Positions 1 through 8,671 of a DNA stretch of 64,000 bases are shown piece by piece. Made by a program: the position numbers and the translations under genes. The notes beneath the pieces are model-generated. The model searched no databases, was not told where the DNA came from, and was given only the letters and a program-made list of their open reading frames with translations. This stretch comes from Palsa-504 sp963767565 (lineage in GTDB: Bacteria > Actinomycetota > Actinomycetes > Streptosporangiales > Streptosporangiaceae), in assembly GCA_963767565.1 (NCBI GenBank), contig CAVYEG010000018.1:62001-126000 (forward strand), written 5' to 3'. Position 1 is the first letter of the stretch. Each line of letters starts with the position of its first letter.

Positions 1-1165
1 TCACGCTGGTCAGCGCCGAGGACACCGTGCCCTACGAGCGGCCGCCGCTGTCCAAGGAGTTCCTGCTCGGCCGGTCCGGCTCGGTGCCGGTCAAGGACCC
101 TTCCTGGTACCAGCAGAACGCGGTCGAGCTCCTGCTGGGCGTCCGGGCCACCGGGCTCGACCTGGCCGCCCGGACGGTGCACCTGTCCGGCGGCTCGGTC
201 CTGCCCTACGACCAGCTCCTGCTGGCCACCGGGGTCCGCCCGCGCGTCCTGCCCGGCATCGACGGCGAGGGCGTGTGCTACCTGCGGACCGTCCAGGACG
301 CCGCCGAGCTGCGCGACCGGATCGACGCGGCCCGGCATGTCGCCGTGCTCGGCGGCGGGTTCATCGGCTGCGAGGTGGCCTCCGCCGCCATCCAGCTGGC
401 CAAGCGGGCCACGATCCTGGAGGCCCTGCCCACCCTGCTGCACCGCGCCCTCGGCCCGGACCTGGGCCAGGTCGTGGCCGGCATCCACCGCGACGCGGGC
501 GTGGACGTACGCACCGGGCAGCCGGTCACCGGCCTGACCCGCGGCCCCGGCGGGGTCAGGATCACCACCGGCGACGGCCCGTTGACGCCGATGTCCTGGT
601 CGTCGGCGTGGGGACCGTGCCCAACCAGGAACTGGCCGAGCAGGCCGGCCTCCCGGTCGGGAACGGCATCGTGGTGGATGAGTACTTCGCGACCGTGGTA
701 CCTGGCGTCTGGGCCGTCGGCGACGTCGTGGCTCAGCATCTGCCCCGGTACGGACGCCGGGTCCGGGTCGAGCACCACGACACCGCGCTGCGGCACGGCC
801 GCGCCGTGGCCCGCAACATGCTGGGCCGGCCCGAGCCGTTCGGCGATGTCCACTGGTTCTGGTCCGACCAGTTCGAGCACACCATCTCCAGCGCCGGCCT
901 GCCGGACACCGACAGTCCGCTGATCATCCGCGGTTCGCTGGAGCAGCGCAGCTTCTCCGCGTTCAGCCTGGACGGCGAGCGCCTTAGCGCGGTGATCTCG
1001 CTGAACCGTCCGAAAGACGTGCTCGACGTCAGGAAGCTGATCGCCCGCGAGCACCGCGCCACCCCCGCCCAGCTACGCGACGAGTCGCTGCCCCTCAAGC
1101 GCCTCGCCCCGCCCGCCGCCGCCCCGTCCGCCGCCGCCGCCCCGTCAGCGAGGACCGCACCGTGA
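1..1165 (+). pseudogene. FAD/NAD-dependent ferredoxin reductase, 5' truncated by window edge and frameshifted
   Basis: The product resembles the NAD(P)H:ferredoxin reductase of Rieske-type oxygenase systems (BphA4-like). The reading frame enters from the left edge with the family's PYERPPLSKE segment, followed by a pyridine-nucleotide GGGFIG loop near nt 350-370. The frame then breaks close to nt 575-590. Upstream the protein runs in one frame up to the words TGDGP. Downstream it continues in another frame with VDADVLVVGVGTVPNQE, the WAVGDV FAD motif and the reductase C-terminal FWSDQFEH block, ending at the TGA at 1163-1165. A single-base loss explains this. It is either a real frameshift or a sequencing error; if the latter, the gene is intact apart from the missing N-terminus. 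It sits 13 bp before the DUF59 fusion gene and is probably cotranscribed with it. Confidence 0.8.
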
Positions 1166-1178
1166 GCGAGAACCGCGC

Positions 1179-2021
1179 ATGGGCATGACCCTCGCCGCGC
1201 ACTGGCGCATCGAAGAGCCGCAGCTGCGGATCACCGAGACCGACGGCCGGGCCGCCCTAGCCGCCATCACCGGTCAGCCGGTCATCCCGGCGCGCGCCCG
1301 GCTCCGCTTCGGACCCGGCCGGACCTGCGAACCACTGGCCCGGCTGCTCGACCGGGCCATCGTGCAGGCCGAAGCCGCGGGCCTGCGGCCGGACCTGCTG
1401 ATCGTGGCCGACGGCAGCGTGCAGGCCGCCGAGGACATCGTCCGGGTGCGGCGCAAGGCCCACGGCGTGGCCGACTGGATCCACAGCCCGACCTGCCGCG
1501 TCCGGATCGTCCTGCATCCCGCCGGCCTGCACGCCACCAGCCATCCGCCCGCCACCGCCGCCTCCGCTGCCCCGCTGGCACCCGTCCCCGAGCCCGCTGC
1601 CCTCGCCACCGCTCCGCCAGCCACCCCCACCCCCGCCGCTACCTCGCCGGCACCGGTCAGCGTGCCCGCACCAGAACCCCCTTCGGCACCTGCAGGCCCT
1701 CCTGTCCCCGCCGCTGCCGCCCGTGCCATCCAGGCTGCGCTGTCCGGGGTCATCGACCCCGACCTGGGCGTGAACATCGTCGATCTGGGCTTCGTGCGTG
1801 CCATCACCGTGCAGGAGCGGACCGCGGTCATCACCATGACCCTCACCTCGGCGGCCTGCCCGCTGACCGGCGTCCTGGAGAGCCAGATCCAGACGGAGCT
1901 TGTTCCGCTCGCGGACATCGACGGATTCCGCGTCGACTGGCAGTGGATACCGGCCTGGCGGCCTGCCGACATGACCGACAGCGGCCGCGAGCAGCTGCGG
2001 GCCATCGGCTTCACTATCTAG
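1179..2021 (+). CDS. Fusion of a ribosomal protein L22-like domain with a DUF59/MIP18 (PaaD-like) domain
   Basis: The 280-residue protein has three parts. Residues about 41-113 read like the C-terminal two-thirds of ribosomal protein L22: an EPLARLLDRAIVQAEAAGL helix, then LIVADGSV, RVRRKAHGVADWI and a terminal RVRIVL strand, matching L22's EPIEKLLKSAVANAE...VDEGP...RPRAQGRA...HITVVV order. Residues about 114-178 are a Pro/Ala-rich linker. Residues about 180-280 are a DUF59 domain: DPDLGVNIVDLGFV, TLTSAACPLT with the conserved Cys, and a PaaD-type WIPAW...GREQLRAIGF tail. DUF59 proteins help assemble or insert Fe-S clusters into oxygenase and other targets. The L22 assignment is by eye only. 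The neighbouring reductase suggests a role in maturing an Fe-S oxygenase. ATG 1179 is the first start in frame; ATG 1185 is possible. Confidence 0.75.
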   Translation: MGMTLAAHWRIEEPQLRITETDGRAALAAITGQPVIPARARLRFGPGRTCEPLARLLDRAIVQAEAAGLRPDLLIVADGSVQAAEDIVRVRRKAHGVADWIHSPTCRVRIVLHPAGLHATSHPPATAASAAPLAPVPEPAALATAPPATPTPAATSPAPVSVPAPEPPSAPAGPPVPAAAARAIQAALSGVIDPDLGVNIVDLGFVRAITVQERTAVITMTLTSAACPLTGVLESQIQTELVPLADIDGFRVDWQWIPAWRPADMTDSGREQLRAIGFTI

Positions 2022-2052
2022 GCGTGTCCCGTAGGCCGTGCCCGGGAGATCT

Positions 2053-2241
2053 TCACAGGCCGCCCGCCTGGGTCCCGTCTGTCCCGTCAGCGTCCCCGGT
2101 CTGGCCGAGCAGGTAGACCTCGGTGACCCCAGTCCCGGCGCAGGCGCGGGCGGCTGTCGCGGCCAGCGGCGGGACGGTCACCAGGATCCGGGCGCCGGAG
2201 TCGGCGAGCTGGTGGTGTACCTCGCCGGAGACGACAGTATT
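2053..2241 (-). pseudogene. Remnant of an AMP-forming acyl-CoA synthetase (4-coumarate-CoA ligase type)
   Basis: The minus strand encodes about 60 residues, including HHQLADSGARILVTVPPL and GVTEVYLLGQ, ending at a TGA at 2053-2055. These are the characteristic ELAHQLADSGAR...VFVLGE words of 4-coumarate-CoA-ligase-like acyl-CoA synthetases, which are normally over 500 residues. No start, AMP-binding motif or C-terminal lobe is present. This is a fragment left by deletion, and it fills the space between the two flanking genes. Confidence 0.6.
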
Positions 2242-2283
2242 CGCGCAGGACCGGCGAAGCGCAGGACCGCGAGGTTCAGGGGC

Positions 2284-3081
2284 CTAACCGGACACCTGCG
2301 CAGCGAGCCAGTCCGCCACCGCGAGACCCCAGGTCTCCGGGGTCTCCCAGAACGTCATGTGACCCGCGTCCAGCAGCTCCAGCCGTGCGTTCGGCATCGT
2401 CCCGGCGATCTCCTCCGACAGCTCCGGGCGGGTCAGGATGTCATGGCGTCCGGCCAGTACCAGGACCGGCTGGGTCAGGCCTGCCAGCCTGCCCAGCGTG
2501 TCGTGGCCCAGGCAGGCGGCCGCAGCGGCCCGGAAGCCGCCCAGGTCCGGAGGCGGCGAGGCGCGGAAGTCCGCCACCGCGTCCGGGTTCGCCCTCAGAT
2601 ACGCGGCCGACATGGCGAACAGCAGCATGCTGTCCATCAGCTGCTCGGCGTGGCCTGCCCCGGCCAGCGAACCCCAGTGCTCGAACAGCACCCGAAGGAA
2701 CGGGTCGCTGCGGCCCCAGGTGTTGGACAGGACTAGCCCCGTGACGTCGGCCGGGTAGCGCAGGGCCCACTCCTGGCAGATGGCGCCGCCCATGGAGGAC
2801 CCGATGGCCAGGCACGGCGTCAGCCCCAGACCCTGGTGCAGCGCGTGGGCGTCCTCGGCCAGGTCCCCGATGCTGTACGGCCCGGGGGTGATGGGGCTGA
2901 GGCCGATCCCGCGGTTGTCGTGGGTGATGCACCGGTACCGCGGGGTCAGGTAGCCCAGGACCGGGTCCCAGGACGCATGGTCGTCGCCGAGCCCGGCCAC
3001 CAGGACGACCGGCGGCCCCGCGGGCGGCCCTGACGCCTGCATCGCGAACCGGCCGCGGGCCGTGCTGACGAGTTCCACCAT
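2284..3081 (-). CDS. Alpha/beta hydrolase
   Basis: The 265-residue protein is a standard-length alpha/beta hydrolase. The oxyanion region reads VVLVAGLGDDHASWDP. The nucleophile elbow is GSSMGG (Ser near residue 94), the acid is probably the Asp of AGRHD, and the base is the His of DAGHMTFWE near the C-terminus. It has no signal peptide and is probably cytosolic. The family includes esterases, enol-lactonases and lipases; the GIG-S-P layout resembles enol-lactonase/chloroperoxidase members, but the substrate cannot be read from sequence. ATG 3081 is preceded by a purine-rich GGAGGAAGGGG stretch. It is divergent from the DeoR gene, with about 260 bp between them. Confidence 0.85.
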   Translation of the reverse strand: MVELVSTARGRFAMQASGPPAGPPVVLVAGLGDDHASWDPVLGYLTPRYRCITHDNRGIGLSPITPGPYSIGDLAEDAHALHQGLGLTPCLAIGSSMGGAICQEWALRYPADVTGLVLSNTWGRSDPFLRVLFEHWGSLAGAGHAEQLMDSMLLFAMSAAYLRANPDAVADFRASPPPDLGGFRAAAAACLGHDTLGRLAGLTQPVLVLAGRHDILTRPELSEEIAGTMPNARLELLDAGHMTFWETPETWGLAVADWLAAQVSG

Positions 3082-3343
3082 GGCCGCCCCTTCCTCCCTG
3101 AGCGCAGATCCTTGCCGCTGGATCTGTGGATTTCTGACCGTGGCTCACCGGAACACTGTCCCCGGCGAGGCTCGGCTGTCAAGGTCACGGCCTGGATCCG
3201 CACCGCCAAGCGGCGGTAACGCAGCTGGTTGACCGCAGACGGCCCCACCGCTAATCTCCAAGAGATCGGTCAAATTTCCACCGTTACGGGCATGCGACCT
3301 AGGCCCAGGGCCGGCCCGGGACTCTGGAACGGGAGTGGTTCAC

Positions 3344-4120
3344 GTGCTCGCGGTTGAGCGGCGGCGTCGCATCCTGACGTCGCTGGAGCAGGCCCCGGCC
3401 ATCACCACCGACGAGTTCGCCGCCGAGCTCGGCGTCTCGCCCGAGACCGTGCGCCGTGACCTGATCGAGCTGGAGCGACGGGGCGTGCTGCGGCGGGTGC
3501 ACGGCGGGGCGGCGTCGCTGGCCCGGCTGGCCGCCGAAGAGTCCGCCTACAGCGAGCGGGTCCTGGAACACGCCGGGGCCAAGCGGGCCATCGGCGCGGC
3601 GGCAGCGGCCCTGATCGTCCCCGGCCAGACCGTCGTGATCGACGTGGGCACCACCAGCCTCGAGGTGGCCCGGGCCGTGCCGCACGACCTGCGGGCCACG
3701 ATCGCCACGCCCTCCCTGCTGGTCGCGGCCGAACTGTCCGCCCGCCCGCACGTCCAGGTGCTCGTGGCCGGAGGCCGGGTCAGGGCCGGTGATCTGGCCT
3801 GTTCCGGCGCCGAGACCACCGGCTTCTTCCGTGATCTGCACGCGGACATCGCCTTCCTGGGGTCGGGCGCGGTCAGCCCCGCGGCGGGCCTGACCGACTA
3901 CCACCGGGACGAGGTGCCGACCAAGCGGGTCATCATCGCGCACGCGCAGCGGGTACTCGTCCTGGCCGACAGCAGCAAGTTCGACCGGTCCGCCCCTTAC
4001 CGGGTCTGTGACCTGTCCGACCTGGACGGCATCGTCACCGACGCGCCCCTGCCAGCCGAAGGTGAATGGGGCGCCCTGGGGATGCACGTCGTGGCTCCGG
4101 CCGCGGATCCCGGCCGGTGA
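3344..4120 (+). CDS. DeoR-family transcriptional regulator
   Basis: The N-terminal winged helix-turn-helix reads ERRRRILTSLE followed by TDEFAAELGVSPETVRRDL and VLRRVHGGA, the classic DeoR/GlpR signature. The C-terminal two-thirds is the DeoR sugar-phosphate-sensing domain, with DVGTTSLEVA, LVAGGRVR and VLADSSKF. Members bind sugar phosphates and usually repress a neighbouring catabolic operon. The GTG at 3344 gives the usual LAVERRRR start and has GGGAG about 8 bp upstream; GTG 3335 is an alternative. Its stop overlaps the GTG of the following oxidoreductase remnant (GTGA), so the two were once one operon. Related DeoR genes often control glycerol or sugar-alcohol oxidation, which would fit an FAD oxidoreductase partner (inference). 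Confidence 0.88.
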   Translation: MLAVERRRRILTSLEQAPAITTDEFAAELGVSPETVRRDLIELERRGVLRRVHGGAASLARLAAEESAYSERVLEHAGAKRAIGAAAAALIVPGQTVVIDVGTTSLEVARAVPHDLRATIATPSLLVAAELSARPHVQVLVAGGRVRAGDLACSGAETTGFFRDLHADIAFLGSGAVSPAAGLTDYHRDEVPTKRVIIAHAQRVLVLADSSKFDRSAPYRVCDLSDLDGIVTDAPLPAEGEWGALGMHVVAPAADPGR

Positions 4121-5011
4121 GCGGGCGGCCGGCCCAGCGCGCCGACCTGGTCATCGTCGGTGCCGGGCGGCATCCCGCGGCACAGCGACCATCTGGGATA
4201 CGGGGTGCGTAACCTGCGGACCATGCTGACCGGCCCGGCCTACGCCCGGCACCTGGCCGGGCTGGCCGAAGCGGCCGGGGCCGACCTGCGGCTGTCAGCC
4301 ATGGTCACCGGGTGGGCGGGCGATCGCTCGCTGCTGGTGACCAGCCCGCGGGGCCGGCGGCAGATCGACGCCCGGGTGGTCATCCTCGCCACCGGCGCAC
4401 GGGAACGCCCGCGTTCGGCCCGCCTGGTGCCCGGAGACCGCCCGGACGGGGTCTTCACCACCGGCCAGCTGCAAAACTACGTGCACCTGCAGCACCAGGC
4501 GGTCGGCGCCAGCGCGGTCGTCGTGGGCGCTGAGCTGGTCAGCTGGTCCTCGGTCCTGACGTTGCGGGCCGCGGGCCGCCGGGCCGCGCTGATGACCACC
4601 GAGCACAGCAGGCCGGAAGCCTACGCTGCGGTCACCGCCGCCGGACGGCTCGGCCTGCGTGTTCCCGTCGCCCGCCGCACCCGCGTAACCCGGGTCATCG
4701 GGCGGGACCGGGTCCGCGCGGTTGAACTGGAACACCTGGACACCGGACGACGGCGGACCTTCGCCTGCGACGTGGTGGTCTTCACCGGCAGCCGGATTCC
4801 CGATCACGAGCCGGCCCGGCTTCCGTGGCCCGTCTCGCCCGGGCGCGTGTTCCGGGTGCCCTGGGAACTGTTCAGCCGGGTCGACACGGAAGCGGGCGAC
4901 GTCGTGGTGGGGCTCTGTCCTAACGCCGCCGGACACGTTCGGCCGGCCCCTCAAAACGGCCGGCTGAACGTCGGGCCGCAGTGCCCGTCACCGACGTGGT
5001 CGAGGCCATAG
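4117..5011 (+). pseudogene. FAD-dependent oxidoreductase with deleted FAD-binding segment
   Basis: Translation from GTG 4117 gives the first FAD-binding strand, RADLVIVGAG. It then jumps frame at about nt 4160 into GGIPRHSDHLGYGVRNLR, which in intact relatives lies about 70 residues further on. The remaining protein has the family's LTGPAYARHLAGLAE, VVILATGARERPRSARLVPG and a second nucleotide-binding region degraded to VVVGAELVSWSSV. The tail (residues after GLCPNAAGH) does not look like an ordinary C-terminus. The loss of the Rossmann helix and the frame change mean no functional enzyme can be made. It overlaps the deoR stop by 4 bp, showing that it was coupled to that regulator. Confidence 0.75.
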
Positions 5012-5045
5012 ACCCGCGCGCCGAGCCGGCTCCGCCCCGCGGTCC

Positions 5046-7574
5046 CTAGGCCTGGCGGTCGCGCTCCTGGCAGCGCAGCGCGCGGAGCACGTCGTCCCGG
5101 CCTTCGATCAGCAGGCGTTCCAGCGCGGCGGGCGGCTGCGCTTCGGCGATGTAGGCGTCGGTCGCCTCGACCGTCTCCGGCGAGATCGCCCAGGCCGCGT
5201 AGGCGCCGCTGACGAAGTCCTGCGCCATCGCCGACGACCAGTCGCGCCACACGTCACCTACCAGGCCGAAATACTCGCCCCGGTACGGCTCGATCAGCTC
5301 CGGCCAGTCCGGGTCGGCGAAGCCGGCCAGGGTGGCCCGGAACATGGCGATGGTCAGCTCGCCCGCGACCAGCCCCTGCCACGTCTCCCGCTTCGCCTCG
5401 GCCGTCGGGATCGAAGCCCGGCAGGCCGCGGCGTGCCGCTCTCCCGCGTCGGTGGCGTCCCTGGCCAGCTCCACCTCGATCTCGGCCGCGCCGGCCCGGC
5501 CGCGGCTCACCAGCCGCATCAGCAGCGCCCAGCGCAGGTCGGTGTCCACGGTGAGGCCGTCGAGCCGGGCCGAGCCGTCGAGCAGCCCGGCCAGGAAGGC
5601 CAGGTCATCGCCGGAGACGGCCACGCCCGCGAACGCCCGGACGTAGGCCAGCTGCTCGTCCGAGCCGGCCGCCGCCCCGGCGGTCAGCTCACGCAGCGAG
5701 CTGGCCATCAGGGCCAGGCCCGTCTCCCGCCAGCCGGGATCGGCGAACCGCCGGGCGGCCTGGCCCGCCTGGCGCAGCAGCGTCTGCACCACGCTGATGT
5801 CGGCCACCGAGGCGACGCCCGCCATGACCAGCCGGACGTAATCCCGCGCCGCCATCTCGCCGTCCCGGCACATGTCCCAGGCCGCCGCCCAGCACAGCGC
5901 CGCGGCCAGCGAGTTGGTGAACAGGCCGATGGAGTTGTCGATCAGGGTGCGCAGCGAGTGCTCGTCCAGCCGGATCTTGGCGTAGGTCAGGTCGTCGTCG
6001 TTGACCAGCACCAGGTCGGGACGCGGCTGACCGGCAAGTTCCGCGATCACCGTGCGCGGGCCGGCCACGTCGGTCTCGACCCGCAGGCGGCGGGCCAGGC
6101 CCGCCTCGGTGTGGTCGTACAAGCCGATCGCGACCCGGTGCGAGCGCAGCACCGGGTGCGTAGCGGCGGCCTCCTGCTCCACCGCGAACTCGGTGAACCG
6201 GCCCTCGGCATCCAGCTCGTAAGACGGCCGCAGCGTGTTCACCCCGGCGGTCTGCAGCCATTCCGCCGACCACGAGGCCAGGTCCCGGCCCGAGGTTTCC
6301 TCCAGCGCGGACAGCAGGTCGGCCAGCGTCGCGTTGCCCCATGCGTGCGCGCCGAAATACTTCCGCACGCCGGCCAGGAAATTCTCCCGTCCGACGTAGG
6401 CCACCAGCTGCTTCAGTACCGCGGCGCCCTTGGCGTAGGTGATCCCGTCGAAATTGACCTCTACCGCCGCAATGTCACCGATGTCGGCCGCGATCGGATG
6501 CGTGGAAGGCAGCTGGTCCTGCCGGTAGGCCCACGCCTTGTACAGCTGCGCGAACGTGGTCCAGGCCGATGTCCACCTGGTCGCCTCGGCCTGCGCGAGC
6601 GTGCCCGCCCAGGTGGCGAACGACTCGTTCAGCCACAGGTCATCCCACCAGCGCATGGTGACCAGGTCGCCGAACCACATGTGCGCCATTTCGTGCAGGA
6701 TCGTCTCGCCCCGCGCCTCCCGGGCGAAATCGGTGACCCGCGACCGGAATATGTAGGCCTCCAGGAAAGTGACGCAGCCCGCGTTTTCCATCGCGCCCTC
6801 TTTGAATTCAGGCACGAAAAGCTGGTCGTATTTCCCGAACGGGTATTTTATGCCGAAGCTGTGGTGGTAGAAGTCGAAACCCTGGCGGGTGGTGGTGAGT
6901 ATCTCCTCCGGGTCGAGGTACTCGGCCAGCGACTGACGGCAGTAGATGCCCAGCGGAATGCCGTCGTGCTCGTCGCGGACCACGTAGTAGGGCCCGGCCG
7001 CGCAGGCCGTGATGTAGGTCGGCATGACCGGGGTCGGCGGGAAACGCCAGCGCCGCGCCGCGCCGTCCTCGAGGTTCGACTCGGGGGCCATGTTCGAGAT
7101 CACCACCCAGTCCGGCTGGGCGGTCACCGCGAGCTCGTAGGTGGCCTTCATGTCCGGCTGGTCGAAGCACGCGTACACCCGGTGCGCGTCGAAGGTCTCC
7201 AGGTCCGAGTACAGGTAGACCCGCCCGTCGGCCGGGTCGGTGAACCGGTGCAGCCCTTCGCCGCTGCGCGAGTAGGCGCACTCGGCCACCACCCGCAGCA
7301 CGTTGCTCGCCGTCAGGCCGTCCAGCGCGATCCGGTCGCCGTCGAACGCGTCCGGGCCGACCGGCGCCCCGTTCAGGGTGATCTCGCGCACCGCGGGCGC
7401 GGTCAGGTCAAGGAACGTGGCCGAGCCCGGCGCCGCGCAGTCGAACCTGATCACGGTGACCGAGCCGAACACCTCGCCGCCCTCCCGCGTCAGGTCCAGG
7501 TCCACCTCGTACGAGAGGACCTTGATGAGGGCCGAACGAGCCGCCGCTTCGTCGCGTGTCAAGTTCGATGTCAC
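5046..7574 (-). CDS. pepN: Aminopeptidase N (M1 family zinc metalloprotease)
   Basis: The protein is 842 residues, the length of actinobacterial PepN. The exopeptidase motif GAMENAG lies near residue 260, and the zinc site HEMAH with the downstream Glu of NESFATW lies near residues 294-317; WFGDLVTM and WWDDLWLNES are as in active enzymes. The C-terminal half is the ERAP1-like helical domain. It removes N-terminal residues from peptides in the cytosol; there is no signal sequence. Translation from GTG 7574 (MTSNLTRDEAAARS) follows GAAGGGAAA about 10 bp upstream. It appears monocistronic. The function is secure by motif; substrate range is inferred. Confidence 0.95.
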   Translation of the reverse strand: MTSNLTRDEAAARSALIKVLSYEVDLDLTREGGEVFGSVTVIRFDCAAPGSATFLDLTAPAVREITLNGAPVGPDAFDGDRIALDGLTASNVLRVVAECAYSRSGEGLHRFTDPADGRVYLYSDLETFDAHRVYACFDQPDMKATYELAVTAQPDWVVISNMAPESNLEDGAARRWRFPPTPVMPTYITACAAGPYYVVRDEHDGIPLGIYCRQSLAEYLDPEEILTTTRQGFDFYHHSFGIKYPFGKYDQLFVPEFKEGAMENAGCVTFLEAYIFRSRVTDFAREARGETILHEMAHMWFGDLVTMRWWDDLWLNESFATWAGTLAQAEATRWTSAWTTFAQLYKAWAYRQDQLPSTHPIAADIGDIAAVEVNFDGITYAKGAAVLKQLVAYVGRENFLAGVRKYFGAHAWGNATLADLLSALEETSGRDLASWSAEWLQTAGVNTLRPSYELDAEGRFTEFAVEQEAAATHPVLRSHRVAIGLYDHTEAGLARRLRVETDVAGPRTVIAELAGQPRPDLVLVNDDDLTYAKIRLDEHSLRTLIDNSIGLFTNSLAAALCWAAAWDMCRDGEMAARDYVRLVMAGVASVADISVVQTLLRQAGQAARRFADPGWRETGLALMASSLRELTAGAAAGSDEQLAYVRAFAGVAVSGDDLAFLAGLLDGSARLDGLTVDTDLRWALLMRLVSRGRAGAAEIEVELARDATDAGERHAAACRASIPTAEAKRETWQGLVAGELTIAMFRATLAGFADPDWPELIEPYRGEYFGLVGDVWRDWSSAMAQDFVSGAYAAWAISPETVEATDAYIAEAQPPAALERLLIEGRDDVLRALRCQERDRQA

Positions 7575-7692
7575 CGGGTGTTTCCCTTCGTCGTATTCTC
7601 GGCCGGCCCGATCGGAATTCTCGGCCAGGCCGCGCGGTTGACGCTGCCGGGCGGCGAGCGGAAGTCCGTGTTACTCGTGGTAAGGAGTGCGC

Positions 7693-8044
7693 ATGACCCA
7701 GCAGGAGCCTACGCGTGTCGACTTCTGGTTCGACCCTATCTGCCCGTGGGCGTGGATCGCCTCACGCTGGGTCCTTGAGGTGCAGAAGGTCCGCCCGGTC
7801 GAGCCGGTCTGGCACGTGATGTGCCGTCCGCGCCTCGCACGCCGAGGGCATCAACCGGGTCGGCTACGACGTGGGCACGCCCGTCATCTCGGTCGGGGAG
7901 CTGTCGGTGTTCGGTCCGGTCGTCTCGCCCATCCCGCGCGGCGAGGCCGCGGGCCGGCTCTGGGACGGCGTCCTGCTGATCGCCGGCGCGGACGGCTTCT
8001 TCGAGCTGAAGCGATCCCGCACCCGCGACCCCATCTTCGACTAA
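7693..8044 (+). pseudogene. DsbA-family (mycothiol-dependent nitroreductase-type) protein with internal deletion
   Basis: A good ribosome site (AAGGAG, 7682-7687) precedes ATG 7693. The first 37 residues, containing VDFWFDPICPWAWIASRW and VEPVWHVM, match the thioredoxin-fold start of actinobacterial DsbA-type nitroreductases. At about nt 7827 the frame changes to ASHAEGINRVGYDVGTPVI...FGPVVSPIPRGEAAGRLWDG and ends with RTRDPIFD before TAA 8042, the family's C-terminus. Roughly 100 residues of the middle are missing. Both ends are well conserved, so the deletion is recent or is an assembly artefact. Confidence 0.8.
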
Positions 8045-8048
8045 TCCT

Positions 8049-8088
8049 TCTGCCAGTCTGCCAGTCTGCCAGTCTGCCAGTCTGCCAG
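8049..8088. repeat. Five perfect tandem copies of an 8-bp unit
   Basis: The unit TCTGCCAG is repeated five times without change immediately after the stop of the DsbA-type remnant. It lies outside any gene and is a typical replication-slippage array. Confidence 0.95.
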
Positions 8089-8131
8089 CAGGCCGGGGGT
8101 CTGGCCCCACATCCCACACCAGCCTCATCGC

Positions 8132-8222
8132 TCACATTTCCGCGGAGGATCCGGGTTCCGCGGAGTATTTGGGCAATCCCAGCTGCCCAAAGACTCCACT
8201 AAACCCAAATACTCCACGGAAG
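8132..8222. repeat. Palindromic intergenic element, copy A
   Basis: The element starts with TCACATTT and CGGAGGAT. A stem follows: GGAGTATTTGGGCA at 8162-8175 pairs with 8184-8197 with one mismatch. An extra right arm, CCAAATACTCCACGGAAG, starts near 8205. All of these blocks recur in the same order in the copy at 41929-42020. It is not coding. The doubled right arm suggests a partial internal duplication. Confidence 0.75.
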
Positions 8223-8257
8223 TATGACTGGTGGTGCGGATGGGAACTAGCGCCCGT

Positions 8258-8644
8258 TCAGCCGCGCCCCGCACCGCCCCGGCGACGCCTGCGCATGCCC
8301 TCCGGCCGCCCTCGCCGGCCCGGCGCCCGCTCCGGCTGCCTCGCGTCACCCGGCTCCGGCCGGGCCTCCGCTCCACCGCCCTGCCCCGCCGCGCGGGCCG
8401 CGCCGCCCTGCCCCGCCGCGCGGGCCGCGCCGCCCTGCCCCGCCGCGCGGGCCGCGCCACCCTGCCCCGCAGCACGGCCTGCGCCACCCTGCCCCGCAGC
8501 ACGGCCTGCGCCGGCGGCACCAGCCGCGGCGGTGCCTGACCCGGTCGCCTCGGCCTCCTCGGCCCAGGCCAGGTGCTCGGCTTGCGGCCGGGACACGTCC
8601 CTGGCCCGCATCGCCGCGCTGGTTGTCACCTTCATAGCCGGCAC
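8258..8644 (-). CDS. Possible small Ala/Gly/Arg-rich protein, unknown function
   Basis: This minus-strand frame begins 28 bp after the stop of the acetyltransferase gene, in the same direction. The first 30 residues (MKVTTSAAMRARDVSRPQAEHLAWAE from ATG 8635, or three residues earlier from GTG 8644) look like ordinary protein with an amphipathic helix. The rest is low-complexity: five 9-residue repeats of the type ARAAGQGGA followed by an Arg-rich tail. The reverse strand is also open here, as is common over GC-rich repeats, so the coding status is uncertain. I do not recognise a family. Confidence 0.4.
   Translation of the reverse strand: MPAMKVTTSAAMRARDVSRPQAEHLAWAEEAEATGSGTAAAGAAGAGRAAGQGGAGRAAGQGGAARAAGQGGAARAAGQGGAARAAGQGGGAEARPEPGDARQPERAPGRRGRPEGMRRRRRGGAGRG
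8379..8513. repeat. 27-bp minisatellite, five copies
   Basis: Units start at 8379, 8406, 8433, 8460 and 8487. The first three are identical; the last two share CAGCACGGCCT changes. On the minus strand each unit encodes nine residues (GQGGAARAA type). The length is a multiple of three, so copy number can change without breaking that frame. Confidence 0.9.
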
Positions 8645-8671
8645 GTGATCATCCTGCCACCAGCAGCAGAG

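Noticed and set aside
2038..2736. Long open frame opposite the alpha/beta hydrolase
   Set aside because: It is antisense to a gene with clear catalytic motifs and has an Arg/Gln/Gly-rich shadow composition. Part of its span instead holds an acyl-CoA synthetase remnant on the other strand.
5433..7778. 781-codon open frame on the plus strand
   Set aside because: It lies wholly antisense to aminopeptidase N. Long antisense frames are expected in DNA this GC-rich, and no domain or repeat supports it.
8132..8222. Could be a CRISPR repeat
   Set aside because: Only two distant, non-identical copies exist, with no spacer array and no cas genes nearby.
8169..8648. Plus-strand frame over the 27-bp minisatellite
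   Set aside because: Its residues (Ala/Pro/Arg/Cys repeats) have no protein-like start, and the minus strand offers a better start in operon position behind the acetyltransferase gene.
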